Below are positions 19,364-28,522 of a DNA stretch of 64,000 nucleotides, piece by piece. The position numbers were made by a program, and so were the translations under genes. The notes beneath the pieces were generated by a model. The model made no database searches. It was not told the DNA's origin and saw only the letters and a list, made by a program, of their open reading frames with translations. This DNA is from Sphaerosporella brunnea (Eukaryota > Ascomycota > Pezizomycetes > Pezizales > Pyronemataceae). The stretch is taken from positions 56,323 through 120,322 of the forward strand of contig VXIS01000129.1 in assembly GCA_008704415.1 (NCBI GenBank), given 5' to 3'. The number at the start of each line of letters is the position of its first letter. The first letter of the stretch is position 1.

Positions 19364-20253
19364 CTAAGAGTACTGACCATGGAGCCGTGGATGATTAGGA
19401 GAGTATGATCGGGGATGCCCCAGATCGACATAGGGCCGTGGCCGCACGCTTATTTTTTCTCGCATCAATCCGGCCTGTTCATGTGCAGTTGGCTGACGGA
19501 TGGATGCCTTCTCAAGTTTTTTCCGCGTTAGTTCCTCCACCCTTTTTGACAGCGGTGGGGGAAAACCAACTGCAGCAGCCTGCACAGCCAGCGTGGAAGT
19601 GACCTCCTTTTGTAGTTCTTTGGTGACTGGCCCGAACCGGATGGCAAACTGCTCAGCTTGATCTGTAGACAGGCTCTCGCGGAAGACCTCTGGTTTAAGA
19701 GAGTGGCTTGCAAGTAGGATTTCTCCTGGCCCTTGGAGCCACTGCCTGGAGGTAATGCGGTGCCAGTGAGTCAGCAGTATTTGCACAACACTGGTACGAA
19801 TCTTGGAAACGGTGGGCATCTTCTTGGTTGATAAACCACCGAGGATGAATTGAAGACCAAGGTCGAAGCCGATTGGCTGCAACATAAGCGTGCATTGGAT
19901 GCCGGCAGGGCAAGCCATGGCGTAGTCAATTTTGGCATGACCGCGGACAGTTATTGGTGTCGTCAGCTGGAGGACCAATCCGTGCTCACACTGGTGCATC
20001 TTCTTGGGTGGCTTGCCATAACGGACACAGAAGAAAACGCGGCGGTGCTTTTCTTTCGAGTCTGTACTACTGCAAAACCAGTTGCAAAAGCGTACTGATG
20101 GACCAGGCCAAATGCGCTCTCAGCATGCGAAAATTGCTCTTCATCCGATGGCGGTTCGCTCACGCCTCGAAATTTCTGTTCGATTACTTGTTGGATAAGC
20201 CGCTCGGTGTCTGGTGAGGCCTCTGGGTGGCGCTGAGACTCGGTCGAGGACAT
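19364..20253 (-). pseudogene. Mutator/FAR1-like N-terminal region
   Basis: The minus frame at 20253 begins MSSTESQRHPEASPDTERLI and has FSHAESAFGLVHQYAFATGF then AVVQTRKKS, like the start of FAR1-type DNA-binding domains ('F.s.eeA...v..yA...GFav...rs'). A frame change near 19990 leads to MHQCEHGLVLQLTTPITVRG then HAKIDYAMACPAGIQCTLML, which resembles the 'k..R.GHaKtdCPw.i' half. A further 150 residues follow, including KKLEKASIRQPTAHE, with no recognised DDE core. FAR1 domains in fungi are usually found in Mutator-like transposases. The assignment rests on motif resemblance only. Confidence 0.45.
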
Positions 20254-20504
20254 AACCGCGGAACGATGGCGGAATGATGGGCCCGGGTTTGTCTTTTAAT
20301 CGAGACACCGACTTCCCTTCGCGCCAAAAAGGGTGTCCGCTACGCGTAAACAGCGTACCTACCCTCGACACGGCTAATCATTGCGGTTCTGCTCTTGCAC
20401 CGTGCTTTATCGCCTGTCCAGTGTCCGCACGTAAAAGCCTTGGATGGTTCGTAGGATAGATCGTCCCTACGGGTTCCGCACAATAGCACAACACCGCGCG
20501 CGAT

Positions 20505-20512
20505 TATATAAC
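20505..20512 (+). promoter_or_regulatory. TATA-like box
   Basis: TATATAAC occurs in a GC-rich flank, followed by a pyrimidine-rich, AC-rich leader. It would serve the plus-strand reading frame entering near 20540. Confidence 0.35.
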
Positions 20513-20621
20513 CAACAACCTCTCCTCTAGGAGTGAAACTTTTACACCGCTATCCATCCCACCGAAGCCTATCACACACGACCGCACCCAGCCGCAACAA
20601 TTCCTGACAACCACCGTTCCG

Positions 20622-21202
20622 TTGCCTGCTACCCCGCGACCCGATAAGTCTGCGAGCACGTCTCACGGAGCCGATGCCGCGGCCAATGCAGTGTTTGGCA
20701 GCGATTCTGGTCCAGACTCTCACTCCAGATCTTCGGACCTCGGTGACCCTTGCTTGGACCACTGTGAACCACCACAGACTAAAGTGCCTCGTGAACGTCC
20801 CAAGAAAATCGTATGAGCAAGTACATAGAGAACGGAATAAGCGCGAGAAAGATGTGCGGAGTCGCGTGCCGGACCGGCGATGTCGAATGGGTGTGGAAAT
20901 GGACGAGCGTAATGCCCGTAGTTGTACTCACACACATGTGGAGCTAGACCGCAAGTTGTTTGTCATGTACTCTACCGCCGTGTTGTCGTACCCTGGACGA
21001 ATGGAAAGATTTGTGGTATCCTGCTCTCATCACAGATTTTGGGTTGGTACATCAGACTCTCGGCGTATACGTTAACGCCAGTCAGACCACCACCAGTGAG
21101 CGATACATTGAAGTGGAGTGTGGACGGTTGGGATGTCGAATCATGGTGCGTGACGACCCGCGACCCGGAACCGGTCACAACGGTTACCGACAGACGGCAT
21201 GA
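20622..21202 (+). CDS. Possible two-exon gene, product unknown
   Basis: Exon 1 contains PATPRPDKSASTSHGADAAA and PPQTKVPRERPKKI, and stays open to GTATGA at 20811. If 20811-20947 is spliced (GTATGA...ACTCAC...GCTAG), the next exon joins in the same phase and reads CLSCTLPPCCRTLDEWKDLW then YPALITDFGLVHQTLGVYVN up to a stop at 21202. No in-frame ATG was found in exon 1, so the start is unresolved. The intron is longer (137 nt) than the two others predicted in this window. Could be a TE gene or a host gene. Confidence 0.3.
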
Positions 21203-21647
21203 TGTCACGTAAGGACCTGATACCTTTGTACATAATGTCGCAGCCACAATGAAAGCCCGACGCCGCGACCAAACTGAACGCCCGACTCTTCCAAACCGTA
21301 AGCACCGGCACGTCATGCGAGGGGTAATACAGGTACGTGAGAGAGCACGCACTTGGCAACTCTGACTGGACAAGCCCCGTTGCAAACGAAGGAGGCGATC
21401 GCAGCAATGTCACCTGTTATCGCCTCGTCACTGACCGGTTGCGACCGGTCGGTCATGAACAGTCGTGTCTGTCAGTCGCGATGGACTCCTCTGATTGACG
21501 GGTGACAGGTCATGATGTCGTATAATTCTGTAGACCGAGCGCGCGGGGTTCAAATGTCTAGGCGGTTAGGTGTTTGGAGAGTAGTGGCCTCTGAAGAGTG
21601 ACCTGTGAGCTAAGCGATGAGTACAGCAGACTATGGCATTACGGGAC
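21203..21647. other. No gene; small inverted repeat
   Basis: Contains a short palindromic run around 21435 (GACCGGTTGCGACCGGTCGG). Nothing else recognised. Confidence 0.3.
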
Positions 21648-22238
21648 CAGTGTTTCTCACGGGGCGGGGCGGTCTGCCATAGTCCAGTCAGGCCCACTCC
21701 ATCGGCAGCCTTGCGCTGTTGCCACCCAAAACAACCATCTTCGAACGTCAACAGCGCGCGTCTCATTTGCGACAGGGCACCGACAACCCGGAATAAAAAC
21801 TCTAATTGTGATCACACTGGAAGTCACTCATTACGTGCCAGATTGGATCTGAGCACTGGGATGGACTCATCAGCGCGAGCCCTGCTGAGATTACAGAGCT
21901 CGAGGAGCTGCGAAATGCGCTCTGTCGGCAGCAGCTCAATGGGCGCACGGTTGAATAGCCTGAACGTGAGGTGTAAATGAGTTTTGAAGCGCGCGGAGGA
22001 TACATTAACTATCTGGCCGGGGTTTGGTATCTGCCTTTTGAGGGCGCGGGCGGTTCGTCGAGAAAATCCTGATGCAATACATTACTCCGCAGGAAGTAAC
22101 CAGTCGACTGGATCAGCTGCAGGCGGTCGAGTCCATACCCCCCAAGGGATTGCTGGTCTCGGGCAATCTCTCGGACTGGACTGCAGGATGTCGTTCAGGT
22201 CCGGTCCCGTGGTCGGACTGGACTGTCAGGAGCGGGTC
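21648..22238. mobile_element. hAT-B4
   Basis: Left end CAGTGTTTCTCACGGGGCGG; the right end is worn (about GACCCGCTCCTGACAGTCCA reverse-complemented). Flanks TACGGGAC (21640-21647) and TTGGGGAC (22239-22246) share 6 of 8 bases. The plus strand keeps WDGLISASPAEITELEELRN then ALCRQQLNG, the tail of the hAT-B transposase. About 591 bp. Confidence 0.75.
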
Positions 22239-22884
22239 TTGGGGACGACGCCCAAAAAACTCAAAACATCTTTTTCGTGACAGTTAATCTTGGATACGTT
22301 TATGAATTTAACTGAAATTTCACCGTACGAAAGAATGGTAGAGGATCTCCTTCGACCACTTACTCACCCACTCAAAGACCACGATCAAAAAAAAAATAAA
22401 AAAATGAAATGAATTAGCTAACCTCCGCCTCTCCTTGGTTCGGTTTTAATTGAACAGTTCTTAAGAGTAGTGCCGGCCGTATGTAACCAGGCTCCGACGA
22501 CAGGCATGAGACTCCGGCCAGGCGGAGCCGTCGACGCTGCCGGTGGGGGTATCCATCTCGAGCACGGCAGGGCGCTTGCGGCGCTTGGGAGTGTCAGGGG
22601 CGGGGGAGGGCGACCTGGCGACAGGAGCGAAGGAGGGTGACACTCGCGGCGGCGGGCATGGCGACAGTGCAGCCGGAGAGGGCAGACGGGGCCAGCGGTG
22701 CAGCCGGAAGCGCCTGGACCTTCTGGTCGAACATCCCGCCGAGTCTGTCAGGCAGCGCCCGACGCTTCGCGTCGTGCTGCTGTGCCAGTGCTCCTTGGCA
22801 GCCCAGCGGCTGCTGCTGCTGTGACCAGGTTGGGCGTGGCCGCAACCACCTCCGGAATCCCGCGCCTGCGGACGGAGTGCATCC
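22239..22884. other. Low-GC spacer, then overlapping GC-rich frames
   Basis: 22270-22430 is A/T-rich with an A-rich run near 22390. From 22461 a 151-codon minus frame (Pro/Ser/Arg-rich) and several plus frames overlap; I cannot tell which, if any, is coding. Confidence 0.2.
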
Positions 22885-23136
22885 CTAGCCAAACCATGGC
22901 TTTTCCAACTCTCCAAGGTGGGGTTCCTTCGTGACCGCCCTGGAGAGGCCAGGGAGCTGGTCGAAAATTCGCACGTGGCGAAAGGACTCGGTCAGTACCG
23001 CCGCGCGCCGCGGCGCACTGTCGTCGTCGTGGGCTCGCACGCATAGTACCATCCTTGGTCGCAAAAGAAATCCGCCAGAACGATGTATAGCTTCTCGTCG
23101 GCGCTGCGTGGGGCCGTAACGTTTTGCAAGAGACAT
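22885..23136 (-). CDS. Small minus-strand frame with a good start context
   Basis: ATG at 23136-23134 in the context CGACAATGTC, preceded by a CA-rich, G-poor leader of the type seen in fungal 5' UTRs. It encodes 83 residues, starting MSLAKRYGPTQRRREAIHRS and ending HLGELEKPWFG*. A second frame over the same bases (DEKLYIVLADFFCDQGWYYA) is equally protein-like, so a frameshift or splice may be involved. No family recognised. Confidence 0.3.
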   Translation of the reverse strand: MSLAKRYGPTQRRREAIHRSGGFLLRPRMVLCVRAHDDDSAPRRAAVLTESFRHVRIFDQLPGLSRAVTKEPHLGELEKPWFG

Positions 23137-25018
23137 TGTCGAGGGTGTGGTGGGGGTGTGGATTGTTGGGCTATGTGTCTGTGTAGTGTGGGATGGATAA
23201 ATGTGGGCGTGAGGTTCGGATGGTTGAGAATTCCAAGTGGTTGAGGATTGTGCTGTGTGCTGGCGATCCCATGATACCGGGCGCTGCGGAGGGACGACAG
23301 TGTCATCGAGAGAGCGGCCGTCGGGGTGATCGAACGATGCCAAAATGGCCACCTCTCCCGCAGAGCCGATACATCGCGCGATCGCACTTGGAAGCACACC
23401 ACAGCTCCATTACTGCCGGTCCTGACCCGCGGACCAATCAAATGAACACGAATCCACGGCGTGCCGACGTCGAACCCCACCGCGGGGAGCTATCACCACC
23501 ACGAACAATCCCCGAGCCGACGCGAGATCAATGTACCAGCCGACAACAAGCGGTGCCTTGAGGTTAGTTGCCGTCGATGCCGCTAAGACTCGCCTGATAA
23601 CGATTTGCTTCCTCTGCCTCTGCGATGAGATACCAATGCAGGTTTCCGAGTACCTTGCCGATGGCGACTTCATCGACGTTCCCCTGGGCGCTCCGTGGGT
23701 CGCTTTGAGGATTCTGTTGAAGCGATGAGATGCGAGCGTCCGCTCTGTGTGCTCGGCGTCGATGCGCTCATGAAAGTACCAACGACGACACAGAGCGCCA
23801 CCAAACCAACTTCGCAAACACTGCAGACTGGTTTTTTTACCCACAGCAACACAACCCACCCAGCTCCGCATTCCTGCAGCATGAAAGCTGCCGACGCATA
23901 TGCGCCGTTTGTCCTGACGTCTCCGCCTCGTCAGGAAGGTGGCTGAAAGATTCCCCACATGCTGGACAAGCTTGCCCATGTCGCAATCTAAAGTATGTGC
24001 ACACTTGTGAGAAGTTGTTTTCTAACCTCGTCGTTCTGGCGCTCAGAACCAGTGAACAGGCGCGCGAAGGGGGGAAGGAGGCATCCAGAGGTCGATTCAT
24101 CGCACGATTGACTGGTCTGCATCTTCGTGATGCTGGGCGTGTCCCGTTCGGTCTGACGGCCGCCGCACATCCACACACATTGCTTCCGTCAGCTGCAGAA
24201 CCTGTCGTCGCCGGTTACGTAAGCCGTGCGTATCGTAGAATTCCCGATGTATTGTGCGGGCGGTGTTCACAAGTGTGTTAGGTAGGAGTGGGATGCCATT
24301 GAACTTCAGTGTTGCACATGGCGGCAACACCCCCAACACATCGTAGCATCCACCGAATCGACCAGCCAAGTATGTGAGAACACCCGGAAACGCGCAGAGT
24401 GGCACTGATTTTGAGCGAACCGATGGGCACAGCAGACTACAACGTTGTCGATCAGGTGCGGCAGGAGCTCGTCCAACTACACTGCCGCACCTCCGTGGGC
24501 GCGGTGTCTCAGTTGCATATTCCCCAGAGCTGGCAGAGGCACCAAGAGCGGCCACCATACCGAGCGGCACGCCTCCGAAGTCAACGCCATGGACCACTCC
24601 CCATCGGTGCCGGTCCTGCCAGCGGTACACGAAGTTGAGGGCGGTCCTACGCTCGCACCTACGCACGAAATCCATCAGCGAACGCGCATCTCAAGGTGCC
24701 ATGCTATGACGGGATTTATTCCAGAAGGCCTGACAGGCGATCTTTGGCAGAGCGATTGCCCGGGTGAGGCGAATCGTCGGGTGCGGGAGTGTGGTTCACA
24801 AGGTAACTCTTTGGAGGATAAAGATCCATCAGACCTTGCCAAGGAGATCGCCGATAGTCAGGTCTGCGGAGCCCGAGGTTTAAATTGTAATTTGGAGGCG
24901 GGCGCCGGGCTTCTGCGGGAGCAAAATTGGCAACGCCTTGGTCAAAGTGGAATTGTCAGGTTATGATCTGTTTCTGGCGCGCCGCACCCGTTTCTGCCTG
25001 TATAACAAAGCTGCGGGG
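23137..25018. other. Many overlapping long frames, none recognised
   Basis: Long frames occur on both strands: minus 23410-23979 (189 codons), plus 23730-24281 (183), minus 24097-24675 (192), plus 24445-24966 (173). They overlap one another and none shows a known motif. GC-rich sequence with few stops by chance could explain all of them. Confidence 0.2.
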
Positions 25019-25026
25019 TATATAAG
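25019..25026 (+). promoter_or_regulatory. TATA box before the 25155-26084 frame
   Basis: TATATAAG, 136 bp before the first in-frame ATG at 25155, with no other strong TATA nearby. Confidence 0.4.
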
Positions 25027-25154
25027 GAATTCCAAGGTACCCAGCCGCTCCACACCCTTCCGCGCTCAGCCAGAGGGTTCATGATCCACACTCTCGTCGT
25101 GAAAGCGTTCTTAAAGGCCATCGTCAGCTCCATTCTTGGTAGGAGTCGCTTTAT

Positions 25155-26084
25155 ATGATTCGGCTGAGCCGCAGCAGCTGGTCGCCTCGCACAGTCCTGC
25201 GCGGTCCACCTCACATACCCCTATTGCTCACAAACCGCCCAACATCCACATTGCAACCTCAAACACTTCTACCTCAAACCGCTGTCAAGATTTCCAGGAC
25301 CACGTGTACCAGTAACCTCTCCGGCTTGGCAGTCCTGGCTGCAGCGACGACGATCCTCATCAGCACCAAGCGCGAAGGCGAGCCCCAGGAAGTTGAGCCA
25401 CATCGCGAGCGCCTGCGCAGCAAGGATCAAGAGCGATGAGACGCGATCAACACCATCGGTTCCGCCGACATTTTGGATGCTGCTCTCGCAGACCGCGATG
25501 TCGTTAGAGCAGTCGCCGTCACGCGTTGCGAGCCGGAGATCAGCGCGGTTACCCAAGTGCTGAGTAACCCGCTTCAACAGTACAGCAGACCTCCGAGCAC
25601 TGAGGGTGTTACGCACGAGCAGACCGTGAACTACAAGCTGGTGTTGCGAGAGGTGGATGTGGCGTGGGGACCCGCTGATGTAATGACCTTCACCCGCATG
25701 TGCGGTGATGCATACCTCCGCCGCAACAACCGTGAGAACGTTGCGCAACCCGCGCCAGCCAACCTGTTGCGGCACTTGCTGTCTGACCAAACCGGTCAGG
25801 AGTTCGTCAAATTCGCTCGCGGTGAAGAGAGGAAAGTCCGCGACATGATATCGCTCATTGAGGACCGTCCGCCACCGATCAGCCACCTTTTGCAGGATAT
25901 TGACGCGGCCACGGTCGGTGACACGATTGAGGCCTTCGAAGCCCGGGTTCGGCATCACAAACTGGGCTCTCGCAGAATGAAGAATATGCTCGAGTTTGCG
26001 CTAGGTGTTCGGATGTTGAGACCGGTGTCTGATGACGATCGAGCAAAGTCTCTCCACCAGCACGTCAGCAGCATCAACCCCTAG
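25155..26084 (+). CDS. Unidentified protein, reading frame with one in-frame TGA
   Basis: One continuous frame runs 25155-26084 except for a single TGA at 25437-25439. The part after it is convincing: DAINTIGSADILDAALADRD, VTQVLSNPLQQYSRPPSTEG, EFVKFARGEERKVRDMISLI, HLLQDIDAATVGDTIEAFEA, SLHQHVSSINP*. It is mainly helical and soluble with charged amphipathic stretches. The first ATG after the TGA is near 25681, which would leave about 134 residues. Either this is a pseudogene with one nonsense change, the start is downstream, or a short intron removes the TGA. No family recognised. A 229-codon minus frame overlaps it but looks like its antisense shadow. Confidence 0.45.
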
Positions 26085-26382
26085 GGTTCAATAATTTGTA
26101 GTGTAAACGGCAGGACGTATATGGTGCGATCTGTGGTGCCGCCTATAGTGACACCCACCCACCAAAGCATTATATGTCGCGTCACCACTGTATTCGTGTC
26201 CTTTATACTGCAAATTCGTGTCTTTCAAACCACAGGTTTGTGTCTTTCATAGTCCACGACGATAAGAGGTTTTGTAGTTTAAATGGCACGACTTTGACAC
26301 CGCGGTGTGACATTTAAACTACGTAACACGCTTTTGTGGTGCCCTTTAAACCACACCACACCAAAATCTTGTACCCTAGGGT
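26079..26382. repeat. Short interspersed element flanked by CCCTAGGGT
   Basis: The 9-mer CCCTAGGGT occurs at 26079-26087 (overlapping the stop of the previous frame) and at 26374-26382. Between them lie repeats of GTAGTTTAAATGGCACGAC-like motifs in both orientations, including near-terminal GTAGTGTAAACGGCA (about 26096) and, on the other strand, GTGGTTTAAAGGGCA (about 26355). It is lower in GC than its flanks. The layout suggests a MITE with a 9-bp duplication; the element type is inference. Confidence 0.4.
26274..26322. repeat. Perfect 12-bp inverted repeat (hairpin)
   Basis: Arms GTAGTTTAAATG (26274-26285) and CATTTAAACTAC (26311-26322) are exact inverse copies around a 25-nt loop that contains CACCGCGGTG, itself palindromic. 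Confidence 0.85.
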
Positions 26383-26509
26383 ATCCTGGGCGGCTTCCTT
26401 CCTGACTTCCGCAGAGAGCGCATTGTACGCCTCTCATAATCCATCCGCCTTCAGGGGCTGCTTTTCCGACACTGTGGCCTCAAAGAAGACAGCGAAAGGT
26501 TCTTTAGCT

Positions 26510-26923
26510 TTACCGCTTTGATTTTCCTTTTCCAGCTCCAACATCTCCATGGGCTTCGAGATGCAGCGGTGTCGCCTGGTCGCGTTGCGCGGCCGCAACC
26601 TCCACGCCGTTCCGAATGAGCAGCAGCGCCGACACATCGTACCGTTTCATCGCCGCAACCTCCACGCCGTTCCGAATGAGCAGCAGCGCCGACACATCGT
26701 ACCGTTTCATCGCCGCGCAGTGCAGTGGGGTTGGGCCTTCGGAGGCGTCCGAGTCGTTTTCAATGACTCGCTTGACTGTCGGCACCGCACTACAAGGAGC
26801 AGTTGGACCAACTGTGGGAGTCAACATGCGCGGTGTCAGTGTTTGAGTGTAATGTACGGTGGTGTTGATTGTGGGTGTGTGCCCGCCGTTACAAGCACGT
26901 AAAGATGCCTCACTGACCAGCAC
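26510..26923 (-). CDS. Ankyrin-repeat protein fragment
   Basis: 137 codons on the minus strand. After a Thr/Pro-rich start it reads GPTPLHCAAMKRYDVSALLL and IRNGVEVAA, then QATPLHLEAHGDVG, i.e. TPLHxAA ... LLxxGxxV ankyrin units. The consensus Gly-Ala (NGA) is NGV here. A 60-bp exact duplication adds one extra AAMKRYDVSALLLIRNGVEV unit that lacks its own TPLH, breaking the 33-residue period. Only about two repeats remain, fewer than a working domain usually has; it is probably a fragment of a larger gene. Confidence 0.6.
   Translation of the reverse strand: MLVSEASLRACNGGHTPTINTTVHYTQTLTPRMLTPTVGPTAPCSAVPTVKRVIENDSDASEGPTPLHCAAMKRYDVSALLLIRNGVEVAAMKRYDVSALLLIRNGVEVAAAQRDQATPLHLEAHGDVGAGKGKSKR
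26593..26712. repeat. Exact 60-bp tandem duplication
   Basis: 26593-26652 and 26653-26712 are identical over all 60 bases. The unit is a multiple of three and keeps the ankyrin frame. With no differences between copies it is recent, or an assembly artefact. Confidence 0.95.
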
Positions 26924-28164
26924 TCGGTCATGGTTTACATCGTGCTGAGCCGCACGTTCTGGAAACAGCTGTACCCCACATCGCAGCCATTGGAATGGAG
27001 CCTCCTAATGTGTGCAGCCTCGTCGATACACCTGGCATCTGTGGACGACCCCTGGCGTGCATCGACCGCGTGGTTTTGTGAGTCCCACGCTTCAAAGTCG
27101 CGCGTAAAGCGACTGCACCGTTCAGCTCAGATACTCGGCAGATGTGAGGAGATAGGCACTGCTGACCGTCGTGTTTTGAGGATTCATAGACGTCACCGAT
27201 TCCACCTGGCTGTGGCTTGTGGGTATTCGACTTCGTGGCCTGCCCGTTGCTGCGACAGGCGTTCTTGATGCGCCGTCTCTAACGGAGTGGGTGCGGTTTA
27301 TGCGCAAATTCTAGGCGATGGCCAGCGTGAGTAGCAACTGAACTACCCTATTTGCGAGCCAGGACGGCCGGCTGAGCAATTAGACTGTTTCGTGAGCAGG
27401 TTGCTTGGCTCCAGATTTGTCATCAACATCCCCGCGTCTCGGCATGCCATCTATTCCGTTGCAACCTCAACACCAGCTCCAGCATTGTCCCGGTGCCTTC
27501 TCGTAGGTTTGACTGCGGACTGAGGTCGTCGGTGACACCTCCTCTCGTGAACTGACAGCTCTCCAGCCCGAAGCAGGGAGAAACCCCGATGTCAGGTAAC
27601 AGCCTGGGAGTGATCGATGGATGGAATGGAACAATTGCTGCCCGGGCCCTCCAAACAACATCACTTGTGTTCCGGCTGTGCGCTGGGGATGGTGCTCTTC
27701 AGCTTCGGCAGCTGCGAGTTGGGACGGCGGGCCGAACCCTTTGACCAGAAATTCCAGGCACACGCTCAATCTCCCACGGCACCCGAGGCTCAGGGAAGAC
27801 CGCTACCACGCATGTTCTGGCAGTGACGAAATCAACAGCGAAGCCTTCTCCACAGAGCGCAGTGACTTTGCCACATTGTCTTAGTACCGTGATACCCATG
27901 ATTCAGCGTTTTTTTACGTTTTTTCTACGTCTGCCAGCCTTTGCATCATGGCAAGAGCTCCGGGCGCCCCTCCGGCGATCGACGACATCGCACAGGTTCG
28001 GAATGAGCGGTATATGAGTGACAATGAAGTGGACTATGTATGTCTTGATGATACAGATAAAGCACGTTGTCAGCTTGCGTTGAAGAAGTAGTTGGGTCAC
28101 CTCCCGGGTAATGGCGACGCCAAGTCTGTCTACCAAAATCCAGAGCAGAGCCTCATCCTCCAAC
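26924..28164. other. No recognised gene
   Basis: Overlapping frames of 60-112 codons on both strands; none has a known motif. T-rich run near 27910. Confidence 0.2.
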
Positions 28165-28172
28165 TATAAATA
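28165..28172 (+). promoter_or_regulatory. TATA box of the U2 gene
   Basis: TATAAATA lies about 100 bp before the predicted U2 5' end, a spacing like that of fungal snRNA genes transcribed by pol II. The interval is C/T-rich. Confidence 0.6.
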
Positions 28173-28269
28173 CCGCGCTTCCCTCGTCTTCCTCTTCTCT
28201 TTTCTTTAGCTCTCTTTGGTAGGTTCTCAACACCCCCAAATATCATCACCATCGAAAATATGCTAACAA

Positions 28270-28455
28270 ATCCTTCAGCCTTTTGGCTTAGATCAAGTGT
28301 AGTATCTGTTCTTTTCAGTTTGATATCTGAAACATTTCTATATGGACCGTCATTTATTAATCTCATTTTTGTCCCGAGGGGACTGGCCGCTGTGCTTGCA
28401 CATGTCGGTTCCCACTGTGTCACTGGTATTGCACTGCCTCCAGTTGGCGCGACCT
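28270..28455 (+). ncRNA. U2: U2 spliceosomal snRNA
   Basis: The 5' part reads ATCCTTCAGCCTTTTGGCTT then AGATCAAGTGTAGTATCTGT, the most conserved block of U2, including the branch-point recognition GTAGTA (28299-28304). A stem-loop IIa-like stretch follows (TCAGTTTGATATCTGAAA). ATTTTTG at 28365-28371 fits the Sm site. The 3' part CACTGGTATTGCACTGCCTC then CAGTTGGCGC matches the terminal stem-loop IV region of U2 (CCTGGTATTGCAGTACCTCC in animals). All functional blocks are in order over about 186 nt, so it is probably an intact gene. It base-pairs with intron branch sites in the spliceosome. The 5' and 3' ends are estimates. Confidence 0.93.
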
Positions 28456-28503
28456 TTCTTTCATTGTTCTTTGGCTTCATCCGAGGGAATGAGGAAAGAA
28501 TTG

Positions 28504-28522
28504 TAACCCTAACCCTAACCCT
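28504..28522. repeat. Three-unit telomere-like run
   Basis: TAACCCTAACCCTAACCCT, the C-strand of TTAGGG, sits about 50 bp after the U2 gene. Too short to be a chromosome end. Confidence 0.8.

Noticed and set aside
23410..24675. Four 170-190 codon frames on both strands as genes
   Set aside because: They overlap each other in GC-rich DNA, show no motif, and cannot all be coding; I could not choose between them.
25269..25958. 229-codon minus frame
   Set aside because: It is antisense to the more protein-like plus frame at 25155-26084. Composition and motif quality favour plus.
28504..28522. Chromosome end
   Set aside because: Only three CCCTAA units, with unique sequence on both sides.
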